From Candidatus Riflebacteria bacterium HGW-Riflebacteria-1 (GTDB lineage: Bacteria; Muiribacteriota; Ozemobacteria; Ozemobacterales; Ozemobacteraceae): a DNA stretch of 64,000 nt. A program made the translations under genes and the position numbers. The DNA lies in assembly GCA_002839445.1 (NCBI GenBank), contig PGYB01000002.1, forward strand, positions 124,001 through 188,000. Direction: 5' to 3'. The notes beneath the pieces are model-generated. The model ran no database searches and was not told where the DNA came from. It worked only from the letters and a program-made list of their open reading frames with translations. Positions within the stretch are counted from its first letter, which is position 1; each line of letters starts with the position of its first letter. Shown one piece after another: positions 51,119-59,830 of this stretch.

Positions 51119-51985
51119 ATGAAAAGACTTCTCACTCACATATTATTAGTTTTTATCATTCTGAGTGCTTTTGGTATTGCACCTGTTATGGCCGACGCCG
51201 GACCCGAAGAAATCCTGCGTGGCTATGACCTCAAAAAACCGGCTGCTGATGCATTGAAAAAGGTTTCAGCAAGCCTTGCCAGAACCGCAAAAACAGTTTC
51301 TGACAAAGATGTCGTCGAAAAAATCAAAAAGTTGCAGAGAGCGCTCCAGGCTGCTGGACTGTATCAGAACTGCCGTATAGACGGCTGGTTCGGCCCTTAT
51401 ACTGAAATGGCTGTCATGGAATACCAGAGAAGCAATAATATTGCGATTACCGGCAAAGTCGATGACAAGCTTTTGGCGGCAATTATCGCAAAAAGTGCGA
51501 AGAAGACTGTCTCTCAGGATGCGGCCACAAAGTCACTTGCTTCTTCGAGTTTCGGGCAGTTCATGAAGCCGACCCGCAACTGTCCATCGACTGATTCGCG
51601 CATTGTTTCACTTGCGAAAAGTCTTAAAGGCGGCAGCACCTATGAGACGATGCAGAAAATTTTCTACTATGTTCGCAATAAAGTATCTTACCGCTTCTAT
51701 TACAATTCTTCGAAAGGAGCTCTGGGAACCTTGTCGAGCAAGGCCGGCAACTGCTGCGATCAGGCACATCTGCTTATAGCATTGCTGCGCGCGGCTGGAA
51801 TCCCTGCCAAATACGGGCATGGCACTTGCCGATTCAGCAGCGGCACCTATGGTCACGTTTTTGCCTACGCCTATGTTAACGGAAAGTGGCTGTTGGTAGA
51901 TCCGGTAAGCAGATCCAACCAGATCAACAAACCGTCATGGCGGGCTGTTTCCACTCCGAAAACCTATGCTGCACTGTCCTTCTGA
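51119..51985 (+). CDS. Secreted PG-binding / transglutaminase-like peptidase (C71-like)
   Basis: A signal peptide leads into a PG_binding_1 domain (about residues 66-124, with IDGWFGPYTEMAVMEYQ). Residues about 155-275 form a transglutaminase-like cysteine peptidase: IFYYVRNKVSYRFYYNSSKG, ALGTLSSKAGNCCDQAHLLI, GTYGHVFAY and WLLVDPVS give Cys212, His246 and Asp261 as the triad. The wording of this domain closely recalls archaeal pseudomurein endoisopeptidases (MEROPS C71) and related methanogen surface proteins rather than usual bacterial transglutaminases. It should cut an isopeptide or peptide bond in a cell-wall polymer. It shares the PG-binding module type and ECF-type motif with the 679-residue protein upstream. 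Confidence 0.8.
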   Translation: MKRLLTHILLVFIILSAFGIAPVMADAGPEEILRGYDLKKPAADALKKVSASLARTAKTVSDKDVVEKIKKLQRALQAAGLYQNCRIDGWFGPYTEMAVMEYQRSNNIAITGKVDDKLLAAIIAKSAKKTVSQDAATKSLASSSFGQFMKPTRNCPSTDSRIVSLAKSLKGGSTYETMQKIFYYVRNKVSYRFYYNSSKGALGTLSSKAGNCCDQAHLLIALLRAAGIPAKYGHGTCRFSSGTYGHVFAYAYVNGKWLLVDPVSRSNQINKPSWRAVSTPKTYAALSF

Positions 51986-52070
51986 GCTAATATTAACTTG
52001 TTTTCTGAAATGCAAAATGCATTATAATGATCGGGTAAGCAGTCTTCAGATGAATTGAAATGGCCGGGAA

Positions 52071-53318
52071 ATGAACGTTAAAATCAGGAAACTGGCAGTA
52101 TTGTTGATGACAGCGGCATTGTTTTTGTGCGGCTGCGCACTTTCAGCACAGGTTTCAGTCTCTGGTCGTGCTTCTGCCCGACTTTCTGAAAAGCTGAATG
52201 TTGGTGATGCATTTTCAGTTGCCGCCGGTGAGAGCCTGGTTCTTAAGTTCCAGCACGGCGAAACTGTTAATCTGATCGAGTCTTCGAACGGCAAAATCGC
52301 ATCAGAAGGTGTCAATCTTACGCAAGGATCATGCTTTGTCAGATACAAAAAGCTGGCCAACCGTTTTGTCGTAAAGACTCCATTGGCAGCCTTCGCTGGC
52401 ACTGACTGTCAGTTTTTCTTGCAGAACAGCTCCGATCGGGTAAAAGCGGTTATTGTTGCCGGTGAACTAAGGGTTTTGACTAGAGATCGAAAAAACATGC
52501 AGGCCGGGGCCGGTGAGACTCTTACGATTTCAGCAGACATTAGCGAGCTCAGAAAGAGCGTTCTCGATGATACTTCATTCTGGAAAAACGATCCCGGTAT
52601 GGTTTTCAACAGGAGCAAGCTTCCTGATAAGCTGCCAAAGCGCTTCGGTGAAATCTATATTTATAGCATGGCAGTTCTGGAAAAGGGTGGCGGTAAGGTT
52701 GTTTTTGCCGACCCGGCACGTGCGCCACAATCAGCCTCCGATAAAGAACTGGTGGTTCTGGCCGGATCGAAAATCATTACGGGAGCCTCTGAAACAGCCG
52801 CTCTCAGACTCGGCGAGAATACCCTGGTAAGAATCGCTCCTGACTCAGAAATTCTCCTGAAGTCTTCACACTTTGAGGTCATCAAGGGCACTTGTCTGGT
52901 TAGACACGGCACTGTCGTGTTTCCGGTCAAAATCGGCGGACCGTCGCCAATGCTGATAACACGCGACAGTTCGGTAGAACTGGTCAGTGTCGATAAGGCA
53001 ATCGTCGCAACTGTTTACAAAGGCAACCTGCAGTTACCGGGAACAGGCGAGCATCTCGCCGCCGGCTTCAGTTTCAGAATTTCTGACAAGGGTGCTGAAA
53101 AGCTTGAAATGAGCGATTTGCGGACTTCCCCTCTGTTTGTCGGCTTTTCGAGTCGGCACGCCTGGACTCCTGACGCGCAGATATTCAGCGATAACTTCGA
53201 TGAATCAGATCCCTTTTATCTTTCTGATGAAACACCCGATAAGCCGGGCATGCAAAATCGGCCTTCACCTGGCAGTATTCTGCAACAGTATGATATCCGC
53301 CCGGAAGGTGGCCGCTGA
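52071..53318 (+). CDS. Lipoprotein with two FecR-like domains
   Basis: The lipoprotein signal ends in LFLCGC. Two FecR-like beta domains follow, about residues 30-165 (GDAFSVAAGESLVLKFQHG, TPLAAFAGTDCQFF, VIVAGELRVL) and 225-345 (LVVLAGSKIITGASETAALR, VIKGTCLVRHG, VYKGNLQLPG). The tail is acidic and unstructured. There is no anti-sigma segment. It pairs with the TPR gene two bases later, a FecR-TPR combination often seen in envelope clusters. A possible TATAAT lies at 52023-52028. Confidence 0.73.
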   Translation: MNVKIRKLAVLLMTAALFLCGCALSAQVSVSGRASARLSEKLNVGDAFSVAAGESLVLKFQHGETVNLIESSNGKIASEGVNLTQGSCFVRYKKLANRFVVKTPLAAFAGTDCQFFLQNSSDRVKAVIVAGELRVLTRDRKNMQAGAGETLTISADISELRKSVLDDTSFWKNDPGMVFNRSKLPDKLPKRFGEIYIYSMAVLEKGGGKVVFADPARAPQSASDKELVVLAGSKIITGASETAALRLGENTLVRIAPDSEILLKSSHFEVIKGTCLVRHGTVVFPVKIGGPSPMLITRDSSVELVSVDKAIVATVYKGNLQLPGTGEHLAAGFSFRISDKGAEKLEMSDLRTSPLFVGFSSRHAWTPDAQIFSDNFDESDPFYLSDETPDKPGMQNRPSPGSILQQYDIRPEGGR

Positions 53319-53320
53319 CC

Positions 53321-54730
53321 ATGACAGAAGCTGTAAAAAATATAGTATCTGGCGAAACAAGGCTTATTAAGCCGTTGTTGCGACTGTATCTACTTATTGT
53401 TCTGGGTGGTTTGTTCTGTTCGACCGCCTGTCTGGCTGACGCGACAAAGGCTTATCTGAATGCAAAAGAAGCCCTCGCCCGCAAAGATTTTGCGACTGGT
53501 GTAAAGAATTACTACCGTTTTGTTTCTTTTTCAGAAATAGTGCTGAGTAACAGCATAAAGATCACTGATCTGGCTGCGGCACGTGAGTTCTTTGAAGACG
53601 CATCCAGTTCGAGTGATAAGTCAGATCATGCAAAACTCTTTCTGGCGCTCATCGACCGCATCACCGACAACATTGGCAAGGCGCATGAACAGATAGATTT
53701 TCTCAGAGAACAGCACCCGCGTTCCCTTTTGCTTGCCTACGTCAAGGGCGAACTGCATTTGTCTCAGAATCAGGTTGTTGAAGCAAAGCCCCACTTTGAC
53801 TGGATTCTTAATGCTGCAGCTAACAGTTCATTTGCCGTCATCACTCGTTCGCTGTTGAATTTTTACACCGGAACAGACGAGACTGCTGGCGAAGAGCGCA
53901 AGAAATTTCTGCTGGCAGCAGCAAACCGCAACTGGGACCTGCTCGAAATCGACCAGGCCATACGTTTTTTTGAGATTATTGCGCGCGATTTTCCGCACGA
54001 ACAGGAAGCTTTTAAATCTCTGGTTCAGATCTATCTCGACCTTGACAACATCGCGCAGGCCCGCGAGGTTTATGAACGCTGGAAATCGGCCAATACCGGA
54101 CTTTTACTTGCTCCTGTCGCCCAGGCAAACTTTCATTGTGCTCTGGAAGAATATGCTGAAGCAGCCGGAATCCTTCGAGAGTTGCTCGCTGGCGATGCTG
54201 ACAACGTGCAGCTGAAGGTAATACTGGCTGATTGCCTGTTCAATCTCGATGATTATGAAGGTGCGTTGCCGCTTTATCAGGATTTGCTGGTGATCAGTCC
54301 GGATGATACCGGTGTTGTACATCGCCTTAAAACCTGCCTTGCCGCGTTGGGCAAATTTGACGAAACGGTTGCGCTTTTCGAGTCGCTTGCTGCTGGCGGA
54401 TCGACGAATCCCTGGTTCCAGCTTGAGCTTGCCGAACTCTATCTGCAGGCCGGCAATTATGACCAGTCTGAAGTATATTTTGACTTGCTGAGCAGCGCCG
54501 AAAATCCATACTCAGATTATGCAGCAGAAATGTCTGCCCAGATTGCGCAGTATCGCCACGAAAAGGCTCTTGAAGAATATGAAAAGGCCGAACGCCTCGC
54601 TTCCGCTCAAAGGGATCAGGCTGCGCAGAAGACTCCGGTTGCAGGCAGCATTACGGCAAGACCGTCTTCTGATAGAGTGAGAGAAGTTCAGGTCGAAGAA
54701 CTCAGAAAAATTATGGCCATTTACGAATAG
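53321..54730 (+). CDS. Tetratricopeptide-repeat envelope protein
   Basis: A leader of about 25 residues precedes a hydrophobic segment (LLRLYLLIVLGGLFCSTACLA) that serves as signal or anchor. The rest, about 400 residues, is helical repeats; clear TPR units include FPHEQEAFKSLVQIYLDLDN, NVQLKVILADCLFNLDDYEG and WFQLELAELYLQAGNYDQSE. TPR arrays hold other proteins; here the natural partner is the FecR lipoprotein encoded immediately upstream. The C-terminus is charged and coiled-coil-like (YRHEKALEEYEKAERLAS). Confidence 0.8.
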   Translation: MTEAVKNIVSGETRLIKPLLRLYLLIVLGGLFCSTACLADATKAYLNAKEALARKDFATGVKNYYRFVSFSEIVLSNSIKITDLAAAREFFEDASSSSDKSDHAKLFLALIDRITDNIGKAHEQIDFLREQHPRSLLLAYVKGELHLSQNQVVEAKPHFDWILNAAANSSFAVITRSLLNFYTGTDETAGEERKKFLLAAANRNWDLLEIDQAIRFFEIIARDFPHEQEAFKSLVQIYLDLDNIAQAREVYERWKSANTGLLLAPVAQANFHCALEEYAEAAGILRELLAGDADNVQLKVILADCLFNLDDYEGALPLYQDLLVISPDDTGVVHRLKTCLAALGKFDETVALFESLAAGGSTNPWFQLELAELYLQAGNYDQSEVYFDLLSSAENPYSDYAAEMSAQIAQYRHEKALEEYEKAERLASAQRDQAAQKTPVAGSITARPSSDRVREVQVEELRKIMAIYE

Positions 54731-54767
54731 CTTCTTAGGGGTGTGTTGGTGGCCGTTTGTTGTGCTC

Positions 54768-54796
54768 TTACCGGATGCAGGTAAAATTATTATAAT
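54768..54796 (+). promoter_or_regulatory. Promoter with near-leaderless start for the gene at 54806
   Basis: TTACCG (54768-54773), 17 bases, TATAAT (54791-54796). Transcription would start about 3 bases before the ATG at 54806, and no ribosome-binding site is present, so the message may be nearly leaderless. Confidence 0.45.
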
Positions 54797-54805
54797 TGTA
54801 CCATT

Positions 54806-55564
54806 ATGAATAGATTCAAAACGCTGATGCTGGTCTGGTTGATGCTGGTGACGCTGACGGCGCCTGCCGAGGCGTCGATATTCTCTGATGCTCTGGCCAA
54901 AGCGCGTTCAGCCATGCAGAGCGCTTTTCAATTGAGTTTTCTGCACAAGCTGCCGGTGGTTTTTTATAAACAGAGCTTCGACAAGATGTTCGAACACACC
55001 AATCGCAGCATCGACGAGATGAATCTCAAGTATGGTGAACGCACGATTACCCGCGACCAGTTTCAGAATGACAAGGCTTTGCATATCAAAAAATCTGCCG
55101 AACTGGCGTTGCGCATCAAGAGTCTCATTGGTTCTGCTCATCTCGCCTACGGCATTACCATGGCGATAGGCTTGATCAAAGAAGCCATAGATGGTTCGTT
55201 TCTGAATCCCGGCGGTTCACGCAGCAAAGAAGACGTGATTGCCAACCATGTCGGCGCACGCGCAGTATTTGGCGAGAAAAAATTTAACGAATCGCTCAAT
55301 AAGCACCTGGGCACGCTGATAAAACCTGAGGGAACTCCGACACAAAACAGTGAACCTGCATCAGCAGCGGTCTTTGGCGGCGATAAGGCTGCGATGGCAG
55401 AGCCTGTTGTGCAGCAGGTAAACCCATTTTCCTCTGAGGGAACGAATATCGGCGGCAGTTCTGCAGCCCGACAGCAGCTGATTAAGCGCTATTATGAAGC
55501 CAGCGAAAATGGCGATTCGGCTGCGATGAAGGCGATCAGCGCCGAACTCAACGCCAAACCCTGA
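54806..55564 (+). CDS. Secreted helical protein of unknown function
   Basis: The 252-residue protein has a signal peptide (TLMLVWLMLVTLTAPAEA) and a helical body (residues 25-150) with charged and amphipathic stretches (FYKQSFDKMFEHTNRSIDEM, ALHIKKSAELALRIKSLIGS). A low-complexity Ser/Pro/Ala segment and a final short helix with QQLIKRYYEASENGDSAAMK follow. I do not recognise a family. It lies at the end of the envelope cluster and is closed by a strong bidirectional terminator. Confidence 0.65.
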   Translation: MNRFKTLMLVWLMLVTLTAPAEASIFSDALAKARSAMQSAFQLSFLHKLPVVFYKQSFDKMFEHTNRSIDEMNLKYGERTITRDQFQNDKALHIKKSAELALRIKSLIGSAHLAYGITMAIGLIKEAIDGSFLNPGGSRSKEDVIANHVGARAVFGEKKFNESLNKHLGTLIKPEGTPTQNSEPASAAVFGGDKAAMAEPVVQQVNPFSSEGTNIGGSSAARQQLIKRYYEASENGDSAAMKAISAELNAKP

Positions 55565-55593
55565 CAATTTCGTCTCATTGAATTAACCGCAAT

Positions 55594-55627
55594 AAAAAAG
55601 CGCCGGTCGTGCGACCGGCGCTTTTTT
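55594..55627. terminator. Bidirectional intrinsic terminator
   Basis: A perfect 10-bp stem (GCGCCGGTCG at 55600-55609 with CGACCGGCGC at 55612-55621) is flanked by AAAAAA on the left and TTTTTT on the right. It can end both the plus-strand gene at 54806 and the convergent argF. Confidence 0.92.
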
Positions 55628-55639
55628 ATTGGTGCGTAA

Positions 55640-56620
55640 TTATTTGGTGCCGAGGGTGGCTACCATTACGGCTTTGATCGTATGCAGGCGGTTTTCGGCC
55701 TGATCGAATACCTTTGAGAACTTGCTTTCGAAGACGTCTTCAGTGACTTCCATGGCGCCCACTTCTTTTGAAACAGTGGTGTCATTGTTGTGGAAAGCAG
55801 GCAGGCAGTGCAGGAAGAGTATTTTTTCCTTGCCGGTCATCTTGACCATTTTCATGTTGACCTGATAAGGAGTCAGCAGCTTGATGCGGGCTGCCATCTG
55901 CGCTTCTTCACCCATGCTGGCCCATACATCGGTATAGAGAACATCGGCGCCTTTAACGCCCTTGGCCACGTCGTCAGTGATTGTGAGCTTGCCACCGGTT
56001 TCTTTGGCGATAGCTTCGACTTCTTTTACGAGACCCTTTTCGGGGTGCAGTGAAGCTGGCGCTACGATGCGGCAGTCCATGCCCATTTTGGCGCAGCCGA
56101 TCATCAGCGAATTGGCCATGTTGTTGCGGCCGTCGCCTACGTATGCAAAGCTGATGCCTTTGAGGGTGCCAAAGTATTCTTCGATGGTCAGAAGGTCGGC
56201 GAGAATCTGGGTCGGGTGATATTTATCGGTCAGGCCGTTCCATACCGGTACGCCAGCGTATTTAGCCAGTTCTTCAACAGTTTCGTGTTTGAAACCGCGA
56301 AACTGGATGCCGTCAAACATGCGGCCGAGAACGCGCGCGGTGTCTTTAACGGTTTCTTTTTTGCCAAGCTGAATGTCGTCTTTGCCGAGATATTCTGGGT
56401 GAGCGCCTTCGTCAACTGCTGCTACGACAAAAGCACATCTGGTCCGGGTAGATGGCTTTTCGAAAATCAGCGCTATGCTTTTCCCCTCAAGATTGCGGGG
56501 TTTGATGCCGGCGTATTTGAGTTTTTTGAGATCAGTTGACAGATTAAGCAGATAGCGAATTTCTTCGGGGGTAAAATCCTTGAGAGTCAGAAAGTTGCGA
56601 CCAATAAGATTCATTGCCAT
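55640..56620 (-). CDS. argF: Ornithine carbamoyltransferase
   Basis: The 326-residue protein carries the carbamoyl-phosphate motif STRTRC in [12 protein letters not shown], the ornithine-side HPTQ ([13 protein letters not shown]), [19 protein letters not shown] and the catalytic [11 protein letters not shown]. It condenses ornithine with carbamoyl phosphate to citrulline in arginine synthesis; the reverse, catabolic role is possible because no other arg genes are in view. An AAAGGA lies about 11 bases before the ATG. A bidirectional terminator follows. Confidence 0.95.
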   Translation of the reverse strand: MAMNLIGRNFLTLKDFTPEEIRYLLNLSTDLKKLKYAGIKPRNLEGKSIALIFEKPSTRTRCAFVVAAVDEGAHPEYLGKDDIQLGKKETVKDTARVLGRMFDGIQFRGFKHETVEELAKYAGVPVWNGLTDKYHPTQILADLLTIEEYFGTLKGISFAYVGDGRNNMANSLMIGCAKMGMDCRIVAPASLHPEKGLVKEVEAIAKETGGKLTITDDVAKGVKGADVLYTDVWASMGEEAQMAARIKLLTPYQVNMKMVKMTGKEKILFLHCLPAFHNNDTTVSKEVGAMEVTEDVFESKFSKVFDQAENRLHTIKAVMVATLGTK

Positions 56621-56707
56621 TTCAACAGTTTCCTTTCCGGGAATTATGGTTGTCTACCGCCAATATTGATAGCATTGAACCTGCATTATTGCAAGTCTTA
56701 TGAGCGG

Positions 56708-59700
56708 TCAGGAAAGGGCGCCGTGGCAGAGGATCGAAAAGCCGCAATCCTCACAGGCAGTTCCTGCGATCGGTTTCCAGGCGGTTTCGCTGCGAATCGC
56801 CGCAACAATGCCGGCAAGTTTTGCTTCGAATGCCGGCAGATCAGGCTCAATTTCGGCAACGCGAACTTCGTCATAGCTAAGGTATGCGATGTATGAGCGC
56901 GCGAAGCTCAGGCAACCCAGTTCGCCGAGAACCCCTCGGCTGGCGGCGATGCGATAAAGAGCGAGCTGGTCACTGTAGTCGGCGTGAGCCTCGGCTGAGT
57001 ATTTTCGTGTTTTAAAATCGAAAATGCGTATTTCGCCGTCGCTGCGATCGACGCGATCGGCAAAGCCGCGCACAAAAAAAGGTCTGCCGCCGCCCTCGAA
57101 TTTTACATTAACTTCAGCCTCGATCTGCCATGGCTCAGTCTGACCAAGCTCTGAGGCTGTGTAGCTGAGCACGATGCCACGGGCAATTATCGCCGCTTCG
57201 CGCCCGGCATCCCCGTAACAGGGAACCAGTCGGTTGAGGATGCTCAATACCATGCTGCGCATTCTTTCGGCGTCGGCATCTTTGTGCCCGTTCTGTGCGT
57301 GAAAAAGGCGTATACACTCATGCACCAGGGTGCCAAGTGTGCCATAAAAACTTGGCTGACGCTCATGAAATGAAGTGACGTGCCGGCTGGTAAACAGATA
57401 GCGGCGCGGGCAGCTTTGAAAAAGGTTGATATCCTGCAGTGAGAATATATCCTGGCTGCTGGTATCAGGCGCTTCGGCACGTGGCGCCTGATTAAGAAAT
57501 GCGCTGATATGCCTGATATTGCTGGCGAGTTCGTGAATGTCGGCCGCGCTGTCTGGCTGTGCAACCCTGGTTTCTATAGCTGTCTGGCCGTGTTTCAGCC
57601 AGCGTGACAGAAGCTGTGGCCACTCCGGCAGGTTCGCGCAGAGGCCCAGCTCAGGATTATCGGTTAACAGCTGGTGAATTTCGTGCAGTGGCTCTGGTGT
57701 TTCGTCTTCTTTTTCAGGTGGCCGGCTTAGCTCTTCGCGGCCGCATATCAGCAGAATATCTTCGGCGCGGGTGAAGGCAACATAGAGTTTGCGGCGGTCT
57801 TCGTCTTCTGAAGCCTGGCGGTCTTCGTCGAGATACTTTTCGAGAACTGGTGGCGCGCCTTTTCTGCCGGGTTGTGATGGGTCGTTGACGATCAGGCCGT
57901 AGTTGCGGTCGAAATAGATGCGGTTGGCTGCACGATAGTGGCGACGTTTTAAAAAAGGGCAAATGACAACAGGAAACTCAAGCCCTTTGGATTTATGAAT
58001 GGTCATAATCTTGATTGCGTCGCCTTCTTCGAGGCCCAGACCGGCTTCGTCTTCGTCGATGCCAGAGGTCAATATGCGTTCTATGTATGTCAAAAAGTCG
58101 CGCAGAGAAGTGAAAATACCGTTCTGCTCAAAGTTCCTGACTATGCCGAGAAATTTGGCGAGGTTGTTTTCCATGCGCCGTCGCCGCAACTCTGAGGTTT
58201 GCGCGGCAGCATATTCATAAAACCCTGCCTGCTCAAGAATAAAGTGGCAGAGGTCGAGCAGACCCGGGCGGGTTGTGCGCTCCTTCAACATGACAAACAA
58301 TTCGCGTAACTGTCTGGCGCGCAGAGGCAGCAGCTCAGGAGACTGTGCCAGCAGATGCGGCAGCAGAGCTGTTTTTTCACTGCGCCCCGCTGAGGCAAAA
58401 AGAGCCAGTTCAGAGTCATCAAGACCGTAGAGCGGCCCGCTGAGGATCTTGATCAGGGCATGATCGTCATCAGGCTGCACCAGCAGCTTAAGAAAAGCGA
58501 GTATCTCTTCGATTTCGCTGCGCGCGTAAAAGCTGAATCCGCCTGACATTACGTAGGGTATCTGCAGGGTTGACAAGGCGTCTTCGAACTGTCGTGGCAG
58601 ATTGCCGATGCTGCTGACGATGATTGCCACGTCGCCATAGCGCAATGCTCTGGTAACGCCGGTTTTGCGGTCAATGATGCTCATGCCCGATACGGCCATG
58701 CTCTTTATCATCCCGGCGAGTTCTGCGCAGACTTCGCTGTCACTGCTGGTTTCAGAATGCAGTAGACAGGCTACCGCTGGTACTCGCGGTGAGCTGCCGC
58801 GGCGGGCGTTCTGTGGCGCGTACATTGTACCGGTATTGCCGCCGAGCTCGAGAAACTTGTCGGCAAGCCCGATGATCTCCTGGTATGATCGAAAGTTGTC
58901 GGCAAGAATAATATCCTGATTGCTGTCGAAATTTCGAAAAGTTTCGATGTTGGCGCCCTGGAAGCGATAAATGCTTTGTTTCTCATCGCCAACAACGGTT
59001 ATATGGCTTTCGCGGTTACGGCAGAACAGGTTTACGATGCCGAGCTGGTCAGGGTTGTTGTCTTGAAACTCATCGATCAGAAAAATGCGGCGTTCAGGAA
59101 GCGAACCGGATTCGCGCATATCTTTAACCAGATCGCGACTGCGGATCAAGATTTCGTCAAAGTCGAGAAGTCCACGGTGTTTAAGCTCTTCCAGATAGCA
59201 GCTGTAAAAATGAAACAGCCACTCAAGGCAGTTTCTTTCGAGCTGTGACGGTGCGACAGCGCGCTCATCGAACAGCTTGTTCGCCAGTTGGTAGAATTCT
59301 CCGGGCTTAAGCAGATAACGTCTGATTTTGCCGAGTGCATCAGGAAACTCGTTGACGAGCTTCATTGCTACTGTTGCACCAAGTGCCTGCGGACTGTCGA
59401 TTATGCGGTCACCAAAAATTTCGGCAAACTTCTCGACCAGCTCGCGCAGAATAAGCTGGCGGTTATTCTCGGCGATTACGCTGTCAGAACGGTCGATTCC
59501 GGCGCCAAAAGGATCCTGGCGCAGAAAACGGCCGAGAAAGGCGTGAAACGTCGAGACTTCCATGTCTCGCAGCTTTGCCGGATCAAGCTGGCGCTTGTCG
59601 ACGAGGCGGGCCTTCATTTCGGCAGCGGCCTTCTGTGTGTAGGTAATAGCAACCATTTCGCCAGCCCGAATGCCGTTTTCGAGCAGACCGGCGATGCGGC

Positions 59701-59830
59701 GGGTCAATACTTCGGTTTTGCCTGAACCGGCACCGGCAGAGATGCGCAGGCGGCCTTCGCCCGGCCAGGTTACCGCTCTGGACTGGTCTTCGGTCAGGCC
59801 TTCGATCAGCTTGTTTTCAGAGTTGTTCAC
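56708..59830 (-). CDS. UvrD-type helicase with C-terminal RecB-like nuclease (second of pair, AdnAB-like)
   Basis: Superfamily 1A helicase motifs are intact: Walker A GAGSGKT (residues 33-39), ITYTQKAAAEMKARL, FLIDEFQDNNPDQL, VVGDEKQSIYRFQGA and KLYVAFTRAEDIL. The last ~250 residues form a PD-(D/E)XK nuclease with YGTLGTLVHECIRLFH, GFADRVDR and IFDFKTRKY. Four cysteines (SCPRRY, then CEDCGFSILC) mark an Fe-S cluster. The pair with the overlapping gene upstream should process double-strand DNA ends for recombination. GTG 59830 is the start, with AGGAGG 7 bases before it, inside the upstream gene's end (14-base overlap). Confidence 0.88.
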   Translation of the reverse strand: MNNSENKLIEGLTEDQSRAVTWPGEGRLRISAGAGSGKTEVLTRRIAGLLENGIRAGEMVAITYTQKAAAEMKARLVDKRQLDPAKLRDMEVSTFHAFLGRFLRQDPFGAGIDRSDSVIAENNRQLILRELVEKFAEIFGDRIIDSPQALGATVAMKLVNEFPDALGKIRRYLLKPGEFYQLANKLFDERAVAPSQLERNCLEWLFHFYSCYLEELKHRGLLDFDEILIRSRDLVKDMRESGSLPERRIFLIDEFQDNNPDQLGIVNLFCRNRESHITVVGDEKQSIYRFQGANIETFRNFDSNQDIILADNFRSYQEIIGLADKFLELGGNTGTMYAPQNARRGSSPRVPAVACLLHSETSSDSEVCAELAGMIKSMAVSGMSIIDRKTGVTRALRYGDVAIIVSSIGNLPRQFEDALSTLQIPYVMSGGFSFYARSEIEEILAFLKLLVQPDDDHALIKILSGPLYGLDDSELALFASAGRSEKTALLPHLLAQSPELLPLRARQLRELFVMLKERTTRPGLLDLCHFILEQAGFYEYAAAQTSELRRRRMENNLAKFLGIVRNFEQNGIFTSLRDFLTYIERILTSGIDEDEAGLGLEEGDAIKIMTIHKSKGLEFPVVICPFLKRRHYRAANRIYFDRNYGLIVNDPSQPGRKGAPPVLEKYLDEDRQASEDEDRRKLYVAFTRAEDILLICGREELSRPPEKEDETPEPLHEIHQLLTDNPELGLCANLPEWPQLLSRWLKHGQTAIETRVAQPDSAADIHELASNIRHISAFLNQAPRAEAPDTSSQDIFSLQDINLFQSCPRRYLFTSRHVTSFHERQPSFYGTLGTLVHECIRLFHAQNGHKDADAERMRSMVLSILNRLVPCYGDAGREAAIIARGIVLSYTASELGQTEPWQIEAEVNVKFEGGGRPFFVRGFADRVDRSDGEIRIFDFKTRKYSAEAHADYSDQLALYRIAASRGVLGELGCLSFARSYIAYLSYDEVRVAEIEPDLPAFEAKLAGIVAAIRSETAWKPIAGTACEDCGFSILCHGALS

